Origin: Bacteroides sp.
GTDB taxonomy: Bacteria > Bacteroidota > Bacteroidia > Bacteroidales > Bacteroidaceae
Assembly (NCBI GenBank): GCA_021201335.1
Contig: JAJQFD010000005.1
Coordinates: forward strand, 1-35,829
Length of the DNA stretch: 35,829 nucleotides
Reading direction: 5' to 3'
Position 1 is the first letter of the stretch. Each line of letters opens with the position of its first letter. Under the pieces are notes generated by a model. That model searched no databases. It was not told where the DNA came from and saw only the letters and a list, made by a program, of their open reading frames with translations. The position numbers were made by a program, and so were the translations under genes. Shown here one piece after another: positions 18,524 through 26,124 of this stretch.

Positions 18524-19845
18524 GAAAAATGCATTTATTATACTATAGCTGCCTGCTCTTAGTATTGCCTGCCACAGCGAGTGCACAGGAATTCTATTCT
18601 CTTCAATCCTGCCTGGAAACCGGACTGGAAAATAATTACTCTATCCGGATCAGCCGGAATGAACAGGAGGTTACAAAAAATAATGCCACGCTGGCTAATG
18701 CCGGCTTTTTGCCGACTCTTGATTTTAGCGGAGGTTATCAGGGAAATCTGAATACTACCGAAACAACTACACGTTCTACAAATGATGTGGTGAAAGAAAT
18801 CGATGTTTATGACCAGACATTTAATGCCGGATTAAATCTGAACTGGACAATCTTCGATGGCTTTAGTATCACAACCAATTATAAACGTCTGAAAGAACTC
18901 GAAAGGCAAGGACAAATTAATACCCGTATCACCATTGAGGATTTTATCGCTGAACTTACAGCAGAATATTATAATTACATACAGCAGAGAATCCGGTTGA
19001 AAAACCTGCGTTATGCTGTTTCTTTATCAAAAGAACGCTTACGTATTGTGGAAGCACGTTACAATATCGGTAGTTTCTCGCGTCTAGACTTGCAACAAGC
19101 ACGGGTAGATTTTAACGCAGACAGTTCGCAATATATGAAGCAACAGGAAGCAGTGATCACTTCACGTATTAATCTGAACGAAATGATGGCTAACAAAAGT
19201 GTAAACCAAGAGATTGTTACTTCCGATTCATTGATCGATGTGAATACGACATTGGAATATGAAGATCTGTGGCTCTCAACCATGAACGTAAACGCTGCCC
19301 TGATAAAAGCGGAGCAAAATCAAACACTGGCAGAACTAGATTTAAAAACGGTTAATTCACGGAATTATCCATATCTCCGGCTAAGTTCCGGTTATGGATA
19401 CACCTTCAATAAATATGAAATAGCCACCAACCGAAAGCGAACGAACTGGGGCTTTAATGCCGGATTGACGGTGGGTATCAATATCTTTGACGGTAATCGA
19501 CGAAGAGAACGAAGAAATGCCAAGATTGTGATTGAAAATGCTAACCTGCAACGTGAGCAACTGGAATTAGGATTGCAGGCAGATATAAATACGCTCTGGC
19601 AAGCATATCTCAATAACATGGAGATTCTCAAACTGGAACAGGAGAATTTGGTTGCCGCCAAAGAGAATCATGAAATTGCGATGGAACGTTACATGCTGGG
19701 AGATCTTTCGGGTATAGAAATGCGCGAAGCACAAAAAAGTTTGCTGGATGCTGAAGAACGAATATTAACTGCTGAGTATAATACCAAACTGTGTGAAATA
19801 TCGCTGCTACAAATCAGTGGAAAAGTTACAGATTATTTAAGATAA
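18520..19845 (+). CDS. TolC-family outer-membrane efflux protein
   Basis: A 441-residue outer-membrane channel that completes the tripartite pump. A Sec signal peptide spans about residues 1-22 (ending TASA-QEF). Two OEP repeats follow, each with long helices and strands (for example LTAEYYNYIQQRIRLKNLRYAV, split by a hairpin, and LDAEERILTAEYNTKLCEISLL), as in TolC/OprM. It overlaps the pump gene by 4 bp. Only 15 bp separate it from the pectate lyase gene, with no terminator between them. Confidence 0.93.
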   Translation: MRKMHLLYYSCLLLVLPATASAQEFYSLQSCLETGLENNYSIRISRNEQEVTKNNATLANAGFLPTLDFSGGYQGNLNTTETTTRSTNDVVKEIDVYDQTFNAGLNLNWTIFDGFSITTNYKRLKELERQGQINTRITIEDFIAELTAEYYNYIQQRIRLKNLRYAVSLSKERLRIVEARYNIGSFSRLDLQQARVDFNADSSQYMKQQEAVITSRINLNEMMANKSVNQEIVTSDSLIDVNTTLEYEDLWLSTMNVNAALIKAEQNQTLAELDLKTVNSRNYPYLRLSSGYGYTFNKYEIATNRKRTNWGFNAGLTVGINIFDGNRRRERRNAKIVIENANLQREQLELGLQADINTLWQAYLNNMEILKLEQENLVAAKENHEIAMERYMLGDLSGIEMREAQKSLLDAEERILTAEYNTKLCEISLLQISGKVTDYLR

Positions 19846-19860
19846 TAATAAATTAAAAAG

Positions 19861-20955
19861 ATGAGAAAGATACTATTAATTTGGATGACTGCTTTTTTCA
19901 CTTTGGCAGCCGGAGCGCAAGAAATAACATACAAAGAAAAACAGCCCTACAAAGGATGGGTAAAACTGGCACCGAAATTCAAGGATGATTTTTTTCATAC
20001 CCAGGAGGCTATTCGGATTGCTGATAATGTTCTTCTCTATCAACAAGACACTGGGGGATGGCCTAAAAACATCTATATGCCCGCAGAGTTAACCCTGGAA
20101 GAAAGAGAAAAGGTAATTGCACAAAAAAAGGATATCAATGAAAGCACGATTGACAATGATGCAACTACTACTGAAATAGAATATCTTTCAAAAGTTTATA
20201 ATGCCACCCAAATTGAAAAATATAAAGATGCGGTATTGCGAGGAGTGGATTATCTTTTGGAAGCCCAATATGACAATGGTGGATGGCCCCAATTCTATCC
20301 CCGTCCCAAAGGATATTACATTGAAATTACTTACAATGACAATGCGATGGTAAATGTGATGCTGGAGATTCGCAAAATGTATGAAAAACAACCTCCCTAT
20401 CAATTTATACCGGAATCTTATATAGAGCGACTTCAAACAGCTTTCAATAAAGGTGTGGAATGCATCTTAAAAACACAGGTAAAACAAAATGGTAAACTCA
20501 CTGTATGGTGTGCACAGCACGACCATGTCACTTTAGAACCTGTAAAAGCACGCGCTTATGAACTACCGTCTTTAAGTGGACAGGAATCGGACGAAATAGT
20601 TATACTTTTAATGTCTCTCCCTAATCCGTCAACAGAGATTAGACAAGCGGTAGAAGGAGCCGTAGAATGGTTTAAGGCAGTAAAAATTGAAGGACTAAAA
20701 AAAGAGTTTTATACCAATGAACAAGGACTAAGAGATTATAAAATGGTTTCTTGCACTGATTGCCCTCCACTTTGGGCCCGTTTCTACGATTTGGATACCA
20801 ATCGTCCTTTCTTCTGCGACAGAGATGGCATAAAAGTTTACTCATTAGCTGAAATTGGGTCTGAAAGACGCACAGGGTATTCATGGTATAATAGCGATGG
20901 ATTAAAAGTATTGAAGAAATATGAAAAGTGGAAAAAGGATTTAGAGAAAAAATAA
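19861..20955 (+). CDS. pelA: Pectate lyase, polysaccharide lyase family 10
   Basis: Cleaves polygalacturonate by beta-elimination. The 364-residue product has a signal peptide (1-19, ending GAQ) and the PL10 landmarks: QDTGGWPKN (about 61-69), DNDATTTEIEYL (about 98-109), NGGWPQFYPRP, YNDNAMVNVM, WCAQHDHVTLEPVKARAYELPS split over residues about 218-240, and a C-terminal FFCDRDGIKVYSLAEI. Length fits single-domain PL10 enzymes. It begins 15 bp after the TolC-family gene and is followed by a strong terminator at 20977, so it reads as the last gene of the efflux operon. An internal promoter inside the TolC gene cannot be excluded. Confidence 0.93.
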   Translation: MRKILLIWMTAFFTLAAGAQEITYKEKQPYKGWVKLAPKFKDDFFHTQEAIRIADNVLLYQQDTGGWPKNIYMPAELTLEEREKVIAQKKDINESTIDNDATTTEIEYLSKVYNATQIEKYKDAVLRGVDYLLEAQYDNGGWPQFYPRPKGYYIEITYNDNAMVNVMLEIRKMYEKQPPYQFIPESYIERLQTAFNKGVECILKTQVKQNGKLTVWCAQHDHVTLEPVKARAYELPSLSGQESDEIVILLMSLPNPSTEIRQAVEGAVEWFKAVKIEGLKKEFYTNEQGLRDYKMVSCTDCPPLWARFYDLDTNRPFFCDRDGIKVYSLAEIGSERRTGYSWYNSDGLKVLKKYEKWKKDLEKK

Positions 20956-20976
20956 TTGCGAAAATAAGATATTGCT

Positions 20977-21007
20977 AGAGGCTACTTTCAGGTAGCCTCT
21001 TTTATTA
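20977..21007 (+). terminator. Rho-independent terminator of the efflux-pectate lyase operon
   Basis: AGAGGCTAC (20977-20985) pairs perfectly with GTAGCCTCT (20992-21000) around TTTCAG, and TTTTATT follows. It begins 22 bp after the pectate lyase stop. Confidence 0.9.
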
Positions 21008-21073
21008 TCCATATATAAAAGTATTCAGAGAATCAAGACGTAAAGGCCAGTATGCTCAATAGAATACTAAATT

Positions 21074-21763
21074 CTATTTTATCTTCATTTCATTCAATCT
21101 GTCTTTCGTTTCCGGAGTTATACGGTAACTCTCACGAGCTTTCTGAATTGCTTTATTATGTACGAATTTAGTGAAAGCTGTTTGCTCCAACAACGGAAAA
21201 GTTTTATCATAAAACTTTATAAGGCCGACACTGATTGCCCAGGCAATTGCCATATCCACATAATACTGTCCTTGTGGTACCTCCGGTAAATGCTTCAATG
21301 CAGTATCAATATGCACTTCATTTATGAAGTAATCCATGAGTATAATGACGAAAACACGCTTTGTAAATTCACCTTCATGATTTTTAAGTGGCAGGAAATG
21401 GGCCAGTACTTCTTCCGGATATTTTTGGAACAATTTCAATGCTGAAATGATGGTATCTACATGCGCCCAATTATCAAACTTCAGAATTAAAGGATCTAAA
21501 TAGCAGAATACTGTTTCCAATGATGGCTTTTTCAATTTTCCTAATATTAGCCCATAGAGTAAGATGTGCTCATAGGTAGTATATTCCGCATCTTTTAGAT
21601 AGTTTTCTATATCAGGCTCTGCTGAGAGTTCTTTTGCTAATTTCTTCAGGGCAGGCATGCGGATTCCCAGTATCTTATAATTAGTGGAAATAATTCTCTC
21701 ATTAAATATTTTATAATCGCTTTCAGCTAAAGCATGTAATTTTTGGTTAATTATACTATTCAT
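21074..21763 (-). CDS. DNA alkylation repair protein (AlkD-like)
   Basis: A 229-residue all-helical HEAT-like repeat protein of the AlkC/AlkD superfamily, predicted to excise alkylated bases. Visible family features are GIRMPALKKLAKE (33-45), the DNWAHVD segment (97-103), corresponding to the D-N-W-x-x-x-D active-region pattern, IAWAISVGLIKF (about 173-184), and the C-terminal NKAIQKARESYR (203-214). Length is normal. It follows the GyrI-like gene by 57 bp on the same strand and probably shares its transcript. Substrate specificity among alkyl lesions cannot be read from sequence. Confidence 0.88.
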   Translation of the reverse strand: MNSIINQKLHALAESDYKIFNERIISTNYKILGIRMPALKKLAKELSAEPDIENYLKDAEYTTYEHILLYGLILGKLKKPSLETVFCYLDPLILKFDNWAHVDTIISALKLFQKYPEEVLAHFLPLKNHEGEFTKRVFVIILMDYFINEVHIDTALKHLPEVPQGQYYVDMAIAWAISVGLIKFYDKTFPLLEQTAFTKFVHNKAIQKARESYRITPETKDRLNEMKIK

Positions 21764-21820
21764 GTTTTTATCGTTTATTTATATAGATTTGTGTGGAATG
21801 GTATACTTTGAGGCAATTTA

Positions 21821-22456
21821 CTAATCTTTTGCTTTAATCGGATGACGAATTACCGTCTTTAGTTTTTCTGGCGCACATTTTCGCGGATCACTCAAATAAA
21901 TTTCATGATGGTATCTGTTGTCAGTAATATCAATTTGAAAGCCATTCTTTTCCGCATGTTCTTCCATCCTATTAATAGTTGCCGGTTCATCATTATAGGA
22001 GCCAATATGTAGACACTGAACACACAAGCCTTCCTGATAAATTAAAAACTCTACCTTAGAAAAATCTTTTTTCTTTTTATGAGCGGCTTCTGAAAGTGCC
22101 CATTCAAAATCTTCTTTTTTTATAAAGTCTGGTAGCCGAATTAAAGAGATCCAATGGAAATCCTTTTTCCGGCTATAGTCAATTCCGGCCAAATTTTCAA
22201 TCCACCAAAGGCCCTCAAGCGGAGGTACTACATATTCAATATAACCATTGATTTTATAAGTACTCTTGTAACTCATTTTAAGTGTAAATGCAATAGGATA
22301 TAGAAGACCTATTGCTTGTTGGTACTCACCTTCTTCTTCATTGGGATCTCCTTTTCCTCTGACTGCAATAAAATTCATTGGGGGAATATCAATAATCCCG
22401 GGGTGGTTTTTAGGAAGGTAAAACTCTTTATATTCTTTCTTAAAATCAAATGCCAT
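21821..22456 (-). CDS. Stand-alone GyrI-like small-molecule-binding protein
   Basis: A 211-residue protein with no DNA-binding domain that matches stand-alone GyrI-like/SOUL-fold proteins: IIDIPPMNFIAVRGKGDPNEEEGEY at the N-terminus (split here over residues 21-45), YPIAFTLKMSYK, and VVPPLEGLWWIE in the middle. Related domains bind hydrophobic drugs or inhibit gyrase, and some are fused to AraC regulators, as in the gene at 24966-25913. The role here is unknown. It is first in a two-gene unit with the AlkD-like gene, and it is divergent from an AraC regulator. Confidence 0.82.
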   Translation of the reverse strand: MAFDFKKEYKEFYLPKNHPGIIDIPPMNFIAVRGKGDPNEEEGEYQQAIGLLYPIAFTLKMSYKSTYKINGYIEYVVPPLEGLWWIENLAGIDYSRKKDFHWISLIRLPDFIKKEDFEWALSEAAHKKKKDFSKVEFLIYQEGLCVQCLHIGSYNDEPATINRMEEHAEKNGFQIDITDNRYHHEIYLSDPRKCAPEKLKTVIRHPIKAKD

Positions 22457-22492
22457 TTTATTTGTTTTTAATGAGTATGAAGATTATAACTA

Positions 22493-22500
22493 CAAATATA
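22493..22500 (-). promoter_or_regulatory. Candidate -7 box for the GyrI-like/alkD unit
   Basis: On the minus strand this reads TATATTTG, a match to TAnnTTTG, 37 bp before the ATG at 22456. The -33 position does not show a clear TTG. Confidence 0.45.
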
Positions 22501-22573
22501 AAGCATACTCTGTATATTTACTTGGGCATTCTTGCTAAATTAGCAGTTATAATATTACTAAAAAAATAAAGAA

Positions 22574-23404
22574 TTGAATAAGACCACTATCATATATCCT
22601 TCTGCGCCCTTATCATCCTATGTAAAATACTATTGGATTGTAAAGACGAAGGATACAAATAATATTCAGACCATACCATCAGGTTGTATCCATCTTGTAT
22701 TTCATAAAGGGGGTGATTTATGTTTTTCCAATGGAAAGAAACAACCTAAATTTTTTATTAGAGGGCAACTCTCCAGTCCGGGAGTACTACTTCCTTCCGG
22801 GAATATTGATATGATTGCAGTGGTGTTTCATCCTCTTGGAATAATCCCCTGTCTTACATTTCCTATTAATGAATTATATAATCAATATATTGATATTGAC
22901 GATATTGAAGATACAAAATTGAAGGAACTCAAAGAAATGATATTACATGAAGAAAATGTATGCTCGTGTATAAAATTTATAGAGAATTTCCTATTGGAAA
23001 AAATTAATGGTTTCGCGGACTATAATTACACACGAATATTTAATTCGATTCAACTAGCAAAAAAGCACATCCAGATAGGTGTTTCCGATCTTGCAGATAA
23101 TGCTTGTTTAGGATATAGACATTTTAAAAGGGAATTTTCTCGGTATCTTGGTATGGATCCCAAAGAATATCTGAGAGTGATTCGTTTTCAAAAAGCGTTG
23201 TATATACTACAAAATAATCCTCGGCTGGATATGGCTGATTTGGCCTATTCTTGTGGATTCTACGATAATTCTCATTTGGTGAAAGAGTTTAGATGGATGA
23301 CAGGTTATACTCCATCAGAATATTTATCTTCGAGAAACCCACATTCCACATTTTTCTCTGACGATTGCAGAATAAATTATATAAAAACCAGATGGAATAA
23401 GTAA
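22574..23404 (+). CDS. AraC-family transcriptional regulator
   Basis: A 276-residue regulator with an N-terminal sensor-like half (residues 1-150; IYPSAPLSSYVKYYWIVKT and IQTIPSGCIHLVFHKGG resemble the DUF6597-type domain) and a C-terminal pair of helix-turn-helix motifs (about 163-262; VSDLADNACLGYRHFKREF and MADLAYSCGFYDNSHLVKEF, then GYTPSEYL). The start is a TTG at 22574; no ATG gives the conserved N-terminus, so a non-ATG start is likely. It is divergent from the GyrI-like gene across about 117 bp and is a natural candidate to regulate it or the downstream DinB-fold gene. The ligand is unknown. Confidence 0.87.
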   Translation: MNKTTIIYPSAPLSSYVKYYWIVKTKDTNNIQTIPSGCIHLVFHKGGDLCFSNGKKQPKFFIRGQLSSPGVLLPSGNIDMIAVVFHPLGIIPCLTFPINELYNQYIDIDDIEDTKLKELKEMILHEENVCSCIKFIENFLLEKINGFADYNYTRIFNSIQLAKKHIQIGVSDLADNACLGYRHFKREFSRYLGMDPKEYLRVIRFQKALYILQNNPRLDMADLAYSCGFYDNSHLVKEFRWMTGYTPSEYLSSRNPHSTFFSDDCRINYIKTRWNK

Positions 23405-23443
23405 CAAGTCAGTTTTTTACAAATATATCTTCCCGAACCGTTT

Positions 23444-23451
23444 TATTTTTG
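23444..23451 (+). promoter_or_regulatory. -7 box for the DinB-fold gene
   Basis: TATTTTTG at 23444-23451 matches TAnnTTTG. It overlaps the first codons of the longest possible frame (ATG 23449), which argues that translation starts downstream, at 23506 or 23497. Confidence 0.5.
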
Positions 23452-23505
23452 CAAATATTCTGGGAAGTAATTACAATTAGGGTTTTAATAATTAAAATGG
23501 AAATT

Positions 23506-23979
23506 ATGAATAAAATTAGTTTTTCTTCTACAATCACTGGTATTCTGCAAGTCATTCATAGAGAAGAAAGTTTCCTTCATTCTTTAGATGAGGATATAAT
23601 ATCGAATAAGTTTAATATGCAAAATCGATCCATTAAACAAATACTGGGACATCTCATTGATTCTGCTTCCAACAATCACCAGAGAATGGTTAGATTGCAG
23701 TACAATGAAAACCTGACTTTTCCTGATTATCGTCAGGATAACGATCTTTGGATTTCAATTCAGGATTATCAGAACACAGATTGGCATGATCTCATCCAAT
23801 TATGGAAATATTATAATCTTCATATCATACAGGTTATAAAAGCAGTAGATTCTTCGAAACTTGATAACTTTTGGTATGATTTTGAAGGAACCAAAGTAAC
23901 ACTAAAACAGATGATTGAAGGGTATTTATGGCATTTGAATCTTCATATGAACGAAATACATGAATTGTACATTAAATAA
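23506..23979 (+). CDS. DinB-fold (DinB/YfiT-like) protein
   Basis: A four-helix-bundle protein of about 157 residues. The metal-binding histidine pattern of the DinB/YfiT superfamily is visible: GHLIDSASNNHQR near residue 49 and WHLNLHMNEI near 134. Members include putative thiol-dependent transferases such as bacillithiol transferases; the substrate here cannot be told. The open frame extends to ATG 23449, but that start lies on the -7 box, so ATG 23506 is preferred, with 23497 as an alternative. It follows the AraC regulator by about 100 bp on the same strand. Confidence 0.8.
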   Translation: MNKISFSSTITGILQVIHREESFLHSLDEDIISNKFNMQNRSIKQILGHLIDSASNNHQRMVRLQYNENLTFPDYRQDNDLWISIQDYQNTDWHDLIQLWKYYNLHIIQVIKAVDSSKLDNFWYDFEGTKVTLKQMIEGYLWHLNLHMNEIHELYIK

Positions 23980-23984
23980 TACAC

Positions 23985-24025
23985 AAATGGATATCCGAAA
24001 TCTAATTTGCTTCGAATATCCATTT
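23985..24025 (+). terminator. Hairpin after the DinB-fold gene
   Basis: AAATGGATAT (23985-23994) pairs perfectly with ATATCCATTT (24016-24025); CGAA and TTCG extend the stem across a mismatch. It starts 6 bp after the stop. The T tract is weak. Confidence 0.6.
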
Positions 24026-24117
24026 ACATTGTACATAAGATTAAAGCATCTTTGAGAAATGTATAATTTGAAATTATTCATTTATACAGGAAATATCAAT
24101 TTAAAGTAGAAGTGTCA

Positions 24118-24162
24118 AAAATGTTTTTCTAATTCTCCCCAGATTAGAAAAACGGACATTTT
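24118..24162 (+). repeat. Long two-part hairpin between convergent genes
   Basis: TTTTTCTAAT (24124-24133) pairs with ATTAGAAAAA (24143-24152), and outside it AAAATG (24118-24123) pairs with CATTTT (24157-24162) across a 4-nt bulge. It lies between the DinB-fold gene and the convergent lipoprotein gene; read on the minus strand it may serve as the latter's terminator, although it is 70 bp beyond its stop. Confidence 0.5.
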
Positions 24163-24231
24163 CATGAGAGTTGATATTTACCAAGAAGTCATTTTTTGAA
24201 TCACAATAGATTTATGCAAAAATGCACGGAT

Positions 24232-24681
24232 TTATTGATTCATTTTCATGCTAATATTCTCAAAGATCTCAATTATTTCTTTTTTATCTTTCGATAGAAT
24301 GGACGATGCGATGGCCACTTTTCCATCATCAATGCGTTTATGAATAATAGGCCGGAAGATGATCTTTTCATTATGAACAAATCCCAGTACTTTTCCGATG
24401 TTTTTTTCTGTATACTCGGCAAATTTTTGCATTGCTTCCGGCTTCATTTGGCTTTGCAGCTCATAATAGATAGTACCATTCATATTCAGTGTGTCAATTT
24501 TAAGATAAGCAAAATCCTGAATTGTTGCTATAGGGGATCCTTTAGTTTCTATTCCGTCATCTGTTAAATACCATCCGTCTGGGTTAGCAGAACCGGATGT
24601 GTTGCAGCTTACTACTGCAATTAGGGAGATTAAAATAAATAATAAAAAGCTGCCTCTACTCAAAGTGTAATTCCTTTTCAT
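24232..24681 (-). CDS. Lipoprotein with a SecD P1-head-like domain
   Basis: The preferred ATG 24681 (MKRNYTLSRG) gives a 149-residue lipoprotein with a hydrophobic core and lipobox AVVSC; the open frame reaches 24714 but adds 11 residues unlike a signal peptide. The mature region has GWYLTDDGIETKGSPIATIQDF, split over residues about 37-58, MKPEAMQKFAEYTEKNIGK and GFVHNEKIIFRPIIHKRI, which resemble the periplasmic P1 head of SecD, where a strand with 'dGkvisaP' is conserved. It has no membrane domain of a translocase, so it is a free-standing domain. The role is unknown. Confidence 0.7.
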   Translation of the reverse strand: MKRNYTLSRGSFLLFILISLIAVVSCNTSGSANPDGWYLTDDGIETKGSPIATIQDFAYLKIDTLNMNGTIYYELQSQMKPEAMQKFAEYTEKNIGKVLGFVHNEKIIFRPIIHKRIDDGKVAIASSILSKDKKEIIEIFENISMKMNQ

Positions 24682-24711
24682 ATGGCATAATTTTTTTAGG
24701 TTATTGCATAA

Positions 24712-24719
24712 CAAATGTA
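24712..24719 (-). promoter_or_regulatory. Candidate -7 box for the SecD-P1-like lipoprotein gene
   Basis: On the minus strand this reads TACATTTG, a match to TAnnTTTG, 31 bp before the preferred ATG at 24681. It also overlaps the start of the longest frame, supporting the shorter one. The -33 region is not clear. Confidence 0.45.
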
Positions 24720-24908
24720 GGGTTTATAAAACTGAAAACCTTAAAATTAACAGTTAAAAGATCAGTACTGCAGTGAAAAAGAATTAAAAAAAAGAAATAA
24801 TGATGAATAATATACACTTCCTTCCCATTGACAAACCAATTTCTTTTCTTAATTTGCCATGTTTATATGTACTGTAATGACATCATCGGGAACCAGCTGT
24901 TAAAACAA

Positions 24909-24941
24909 ATCAGGTTGTTTCCAAATAATGAACAACCTGAT
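24909..24941 (-). terminator. Terminator hairpin of the AraC-GyrI gene
   Basis: ATCAGGTTGTT (24909-24919) and AACAACCTGAT (24931-24941) are perfect inverted copies. Read on the minus strand the stem follows the stop at 24966 by 25 bp and is followed by ATTTGTTTT. Confidence 0.75.
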
Positions 24942-24965
24942 CTAATATATTGATTAAGATAAATT

Positions 24966-25913
24966 TTACAACGGTTTTACTGGTATACAAATATCTACAA
25001 TATGTTTTCCTTCAGGGTGTGTAGTATAATCATTGTGATATAATTCATAGGTACATCCATCTCCCTGTTGGTAACCACTTCTGGTAAACCAGTTACACAT
25101 CGTATTCCATGCTTTTTCAAATTCATGATGTGCCAGTTCAAAATGTCCAACAGCATATTTACCTCCTGGAATAATCAGTTTTCCGATTTCGCCTTCTACC
25201 TTTACATCTTCATCTACGATGATGCAGGCACTTTGCCTTACTTTTTCGATTTCAGTGACAGAAGGATCATCGTGTGTTACTGTGGCTGTTTTTGAGACTC
25301 CTGGGTTAAATAATCCACGGGGTACGGCCCATCTGACTACTTTTTCGTAGGCTTGTCCTATCAAATGGAAAGGACCGATGTGACGACAATAAATAGCTTT
25401 CATTGCAGGCATTTCTTTAACTTCTACTTTTGTTTCCATAAAAAATAATTGAGTTGATTCGACGATACAAAGGTCAGAATCCAAAACCAGCTCTCTTTTC
25501 ATGTTCTTGCGAAGCATTTGTCCATTCTTGCTAAATAGTTTTCCTCCTTGAGAATAAACCGGCTTTTCACTCCTCGCAAACTGCGTTGGAGTTTGTCCAA
25601 AATACTTTTTGAACGTACGACTAAACAATGATATGCTTCCAAATCCACAGCTATACGCTATTTCAGTTATTGTATTCAGGTCTTTTTCCCTTAATTTGGT
25701 CGCTGCTTTCTCAATCCTAAGACGCTGAATATAATCAATAGGAGTTTCTCCCATCAGGAAGGTAAAGATTCTATGAAAATGAAAAGGTGAAAAATTAGCA
25801 ACTCCAGCTATCGTATTTAAATCAAGAGGTTGCTCTAAATGATTATCTATATAATCCATTACTCGGTTTATCCTATAATGGTATTCAAATTTGCTTTTTT
25901 CCTGTATGTTCAT
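24966..25913 (-). CDS. AraC-family regulator with C-terminal GyrI-like effector domain
   Basis: A 315-residue regulator. Two helix-turn-helix motifs occupy about residues 14-117 (LDLNTIAGVANFSPFHFHRIF and ITEIAYSCGFGSISLFSRTF, then GQTPTQFAR). After a linker, a GyrI-like domain spans about 155-315, with VEVKEMPAMKAIYCRH, GKLIIPGGKYAVGHFE and a C-terminal VDICIPVKPL typical of this fold. The Rob/SoxS-like architecture (HTH first, GyrI last) is known for regulators that sense hydrophobic compounds, so it may respond to toxic small molecules; that is inference. A -7 box lies upstream at 25934. It is divergent from the GH31 gene. Confidence 0.9.
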   Translation of the reverse strand: MNIQEKSKFEYHYRINRVMDYIDNHLEQPLDLNTIAGVANFSPFHFHRIFTFLMGETPIDYIQRLRIEKAATKLREKDLNTITEIAYSCGFGSISLFSRTFKKYFGQTPTQFARSEKPVYSQGGKLFSKNGQMLRKNMKRELVLDSDLCIVESTQLFFMETKVEVKEMPAMKAIYCRHIGPFHLIGQAYEKVVRWAVPRGLFNPGVSKTATVTHDDPSVTEIEKVRQSACIIVDEDVKVEGEIGKLIIPGGKYAVGHFELAHHEFEKAWNTMCNWFTRSGYQQGDGCTYELYHNDYTTHPEGKHIVDICIPVKPL

Positions 25914-25933
25914 AATTTTGTAGTGTAAATTAA

Positions 25934-25941
25934 CAAAGATA
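25934..25941 (-). promoter_or_regulatory. -7 box for the AraC-GyrI gene
   Basis: On the minus strand this reads TATCTTTG, an exact match to TAnnTTTG, 21 bp before the ATG at 25913. A clear -33 TTG is not seen. Confidence 0.5.
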
Positions 25942-26124
25942 GGTGATTCAATAAGATTACTAGTTTATTATTCTTGCTAATAATTAATTTCTGCATGTAT
26001 TAAAAACATTTTGTTAGTTTAAAGAAAATGTAGAAAACTAATAGATCAAAAGTCAGTAAGAATGCAAACAAGCACTATAATCTAGAGAATTAACACTAAA
26101 TTTGAGAATTAAAAAAACCTTAAT

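Noticed and set aside
23449..23505. ATG 23449 as the DinB-fold gene start
   Set aside because: It overlaps the -7 box at 23444-23451 and the added residues do not match the family.
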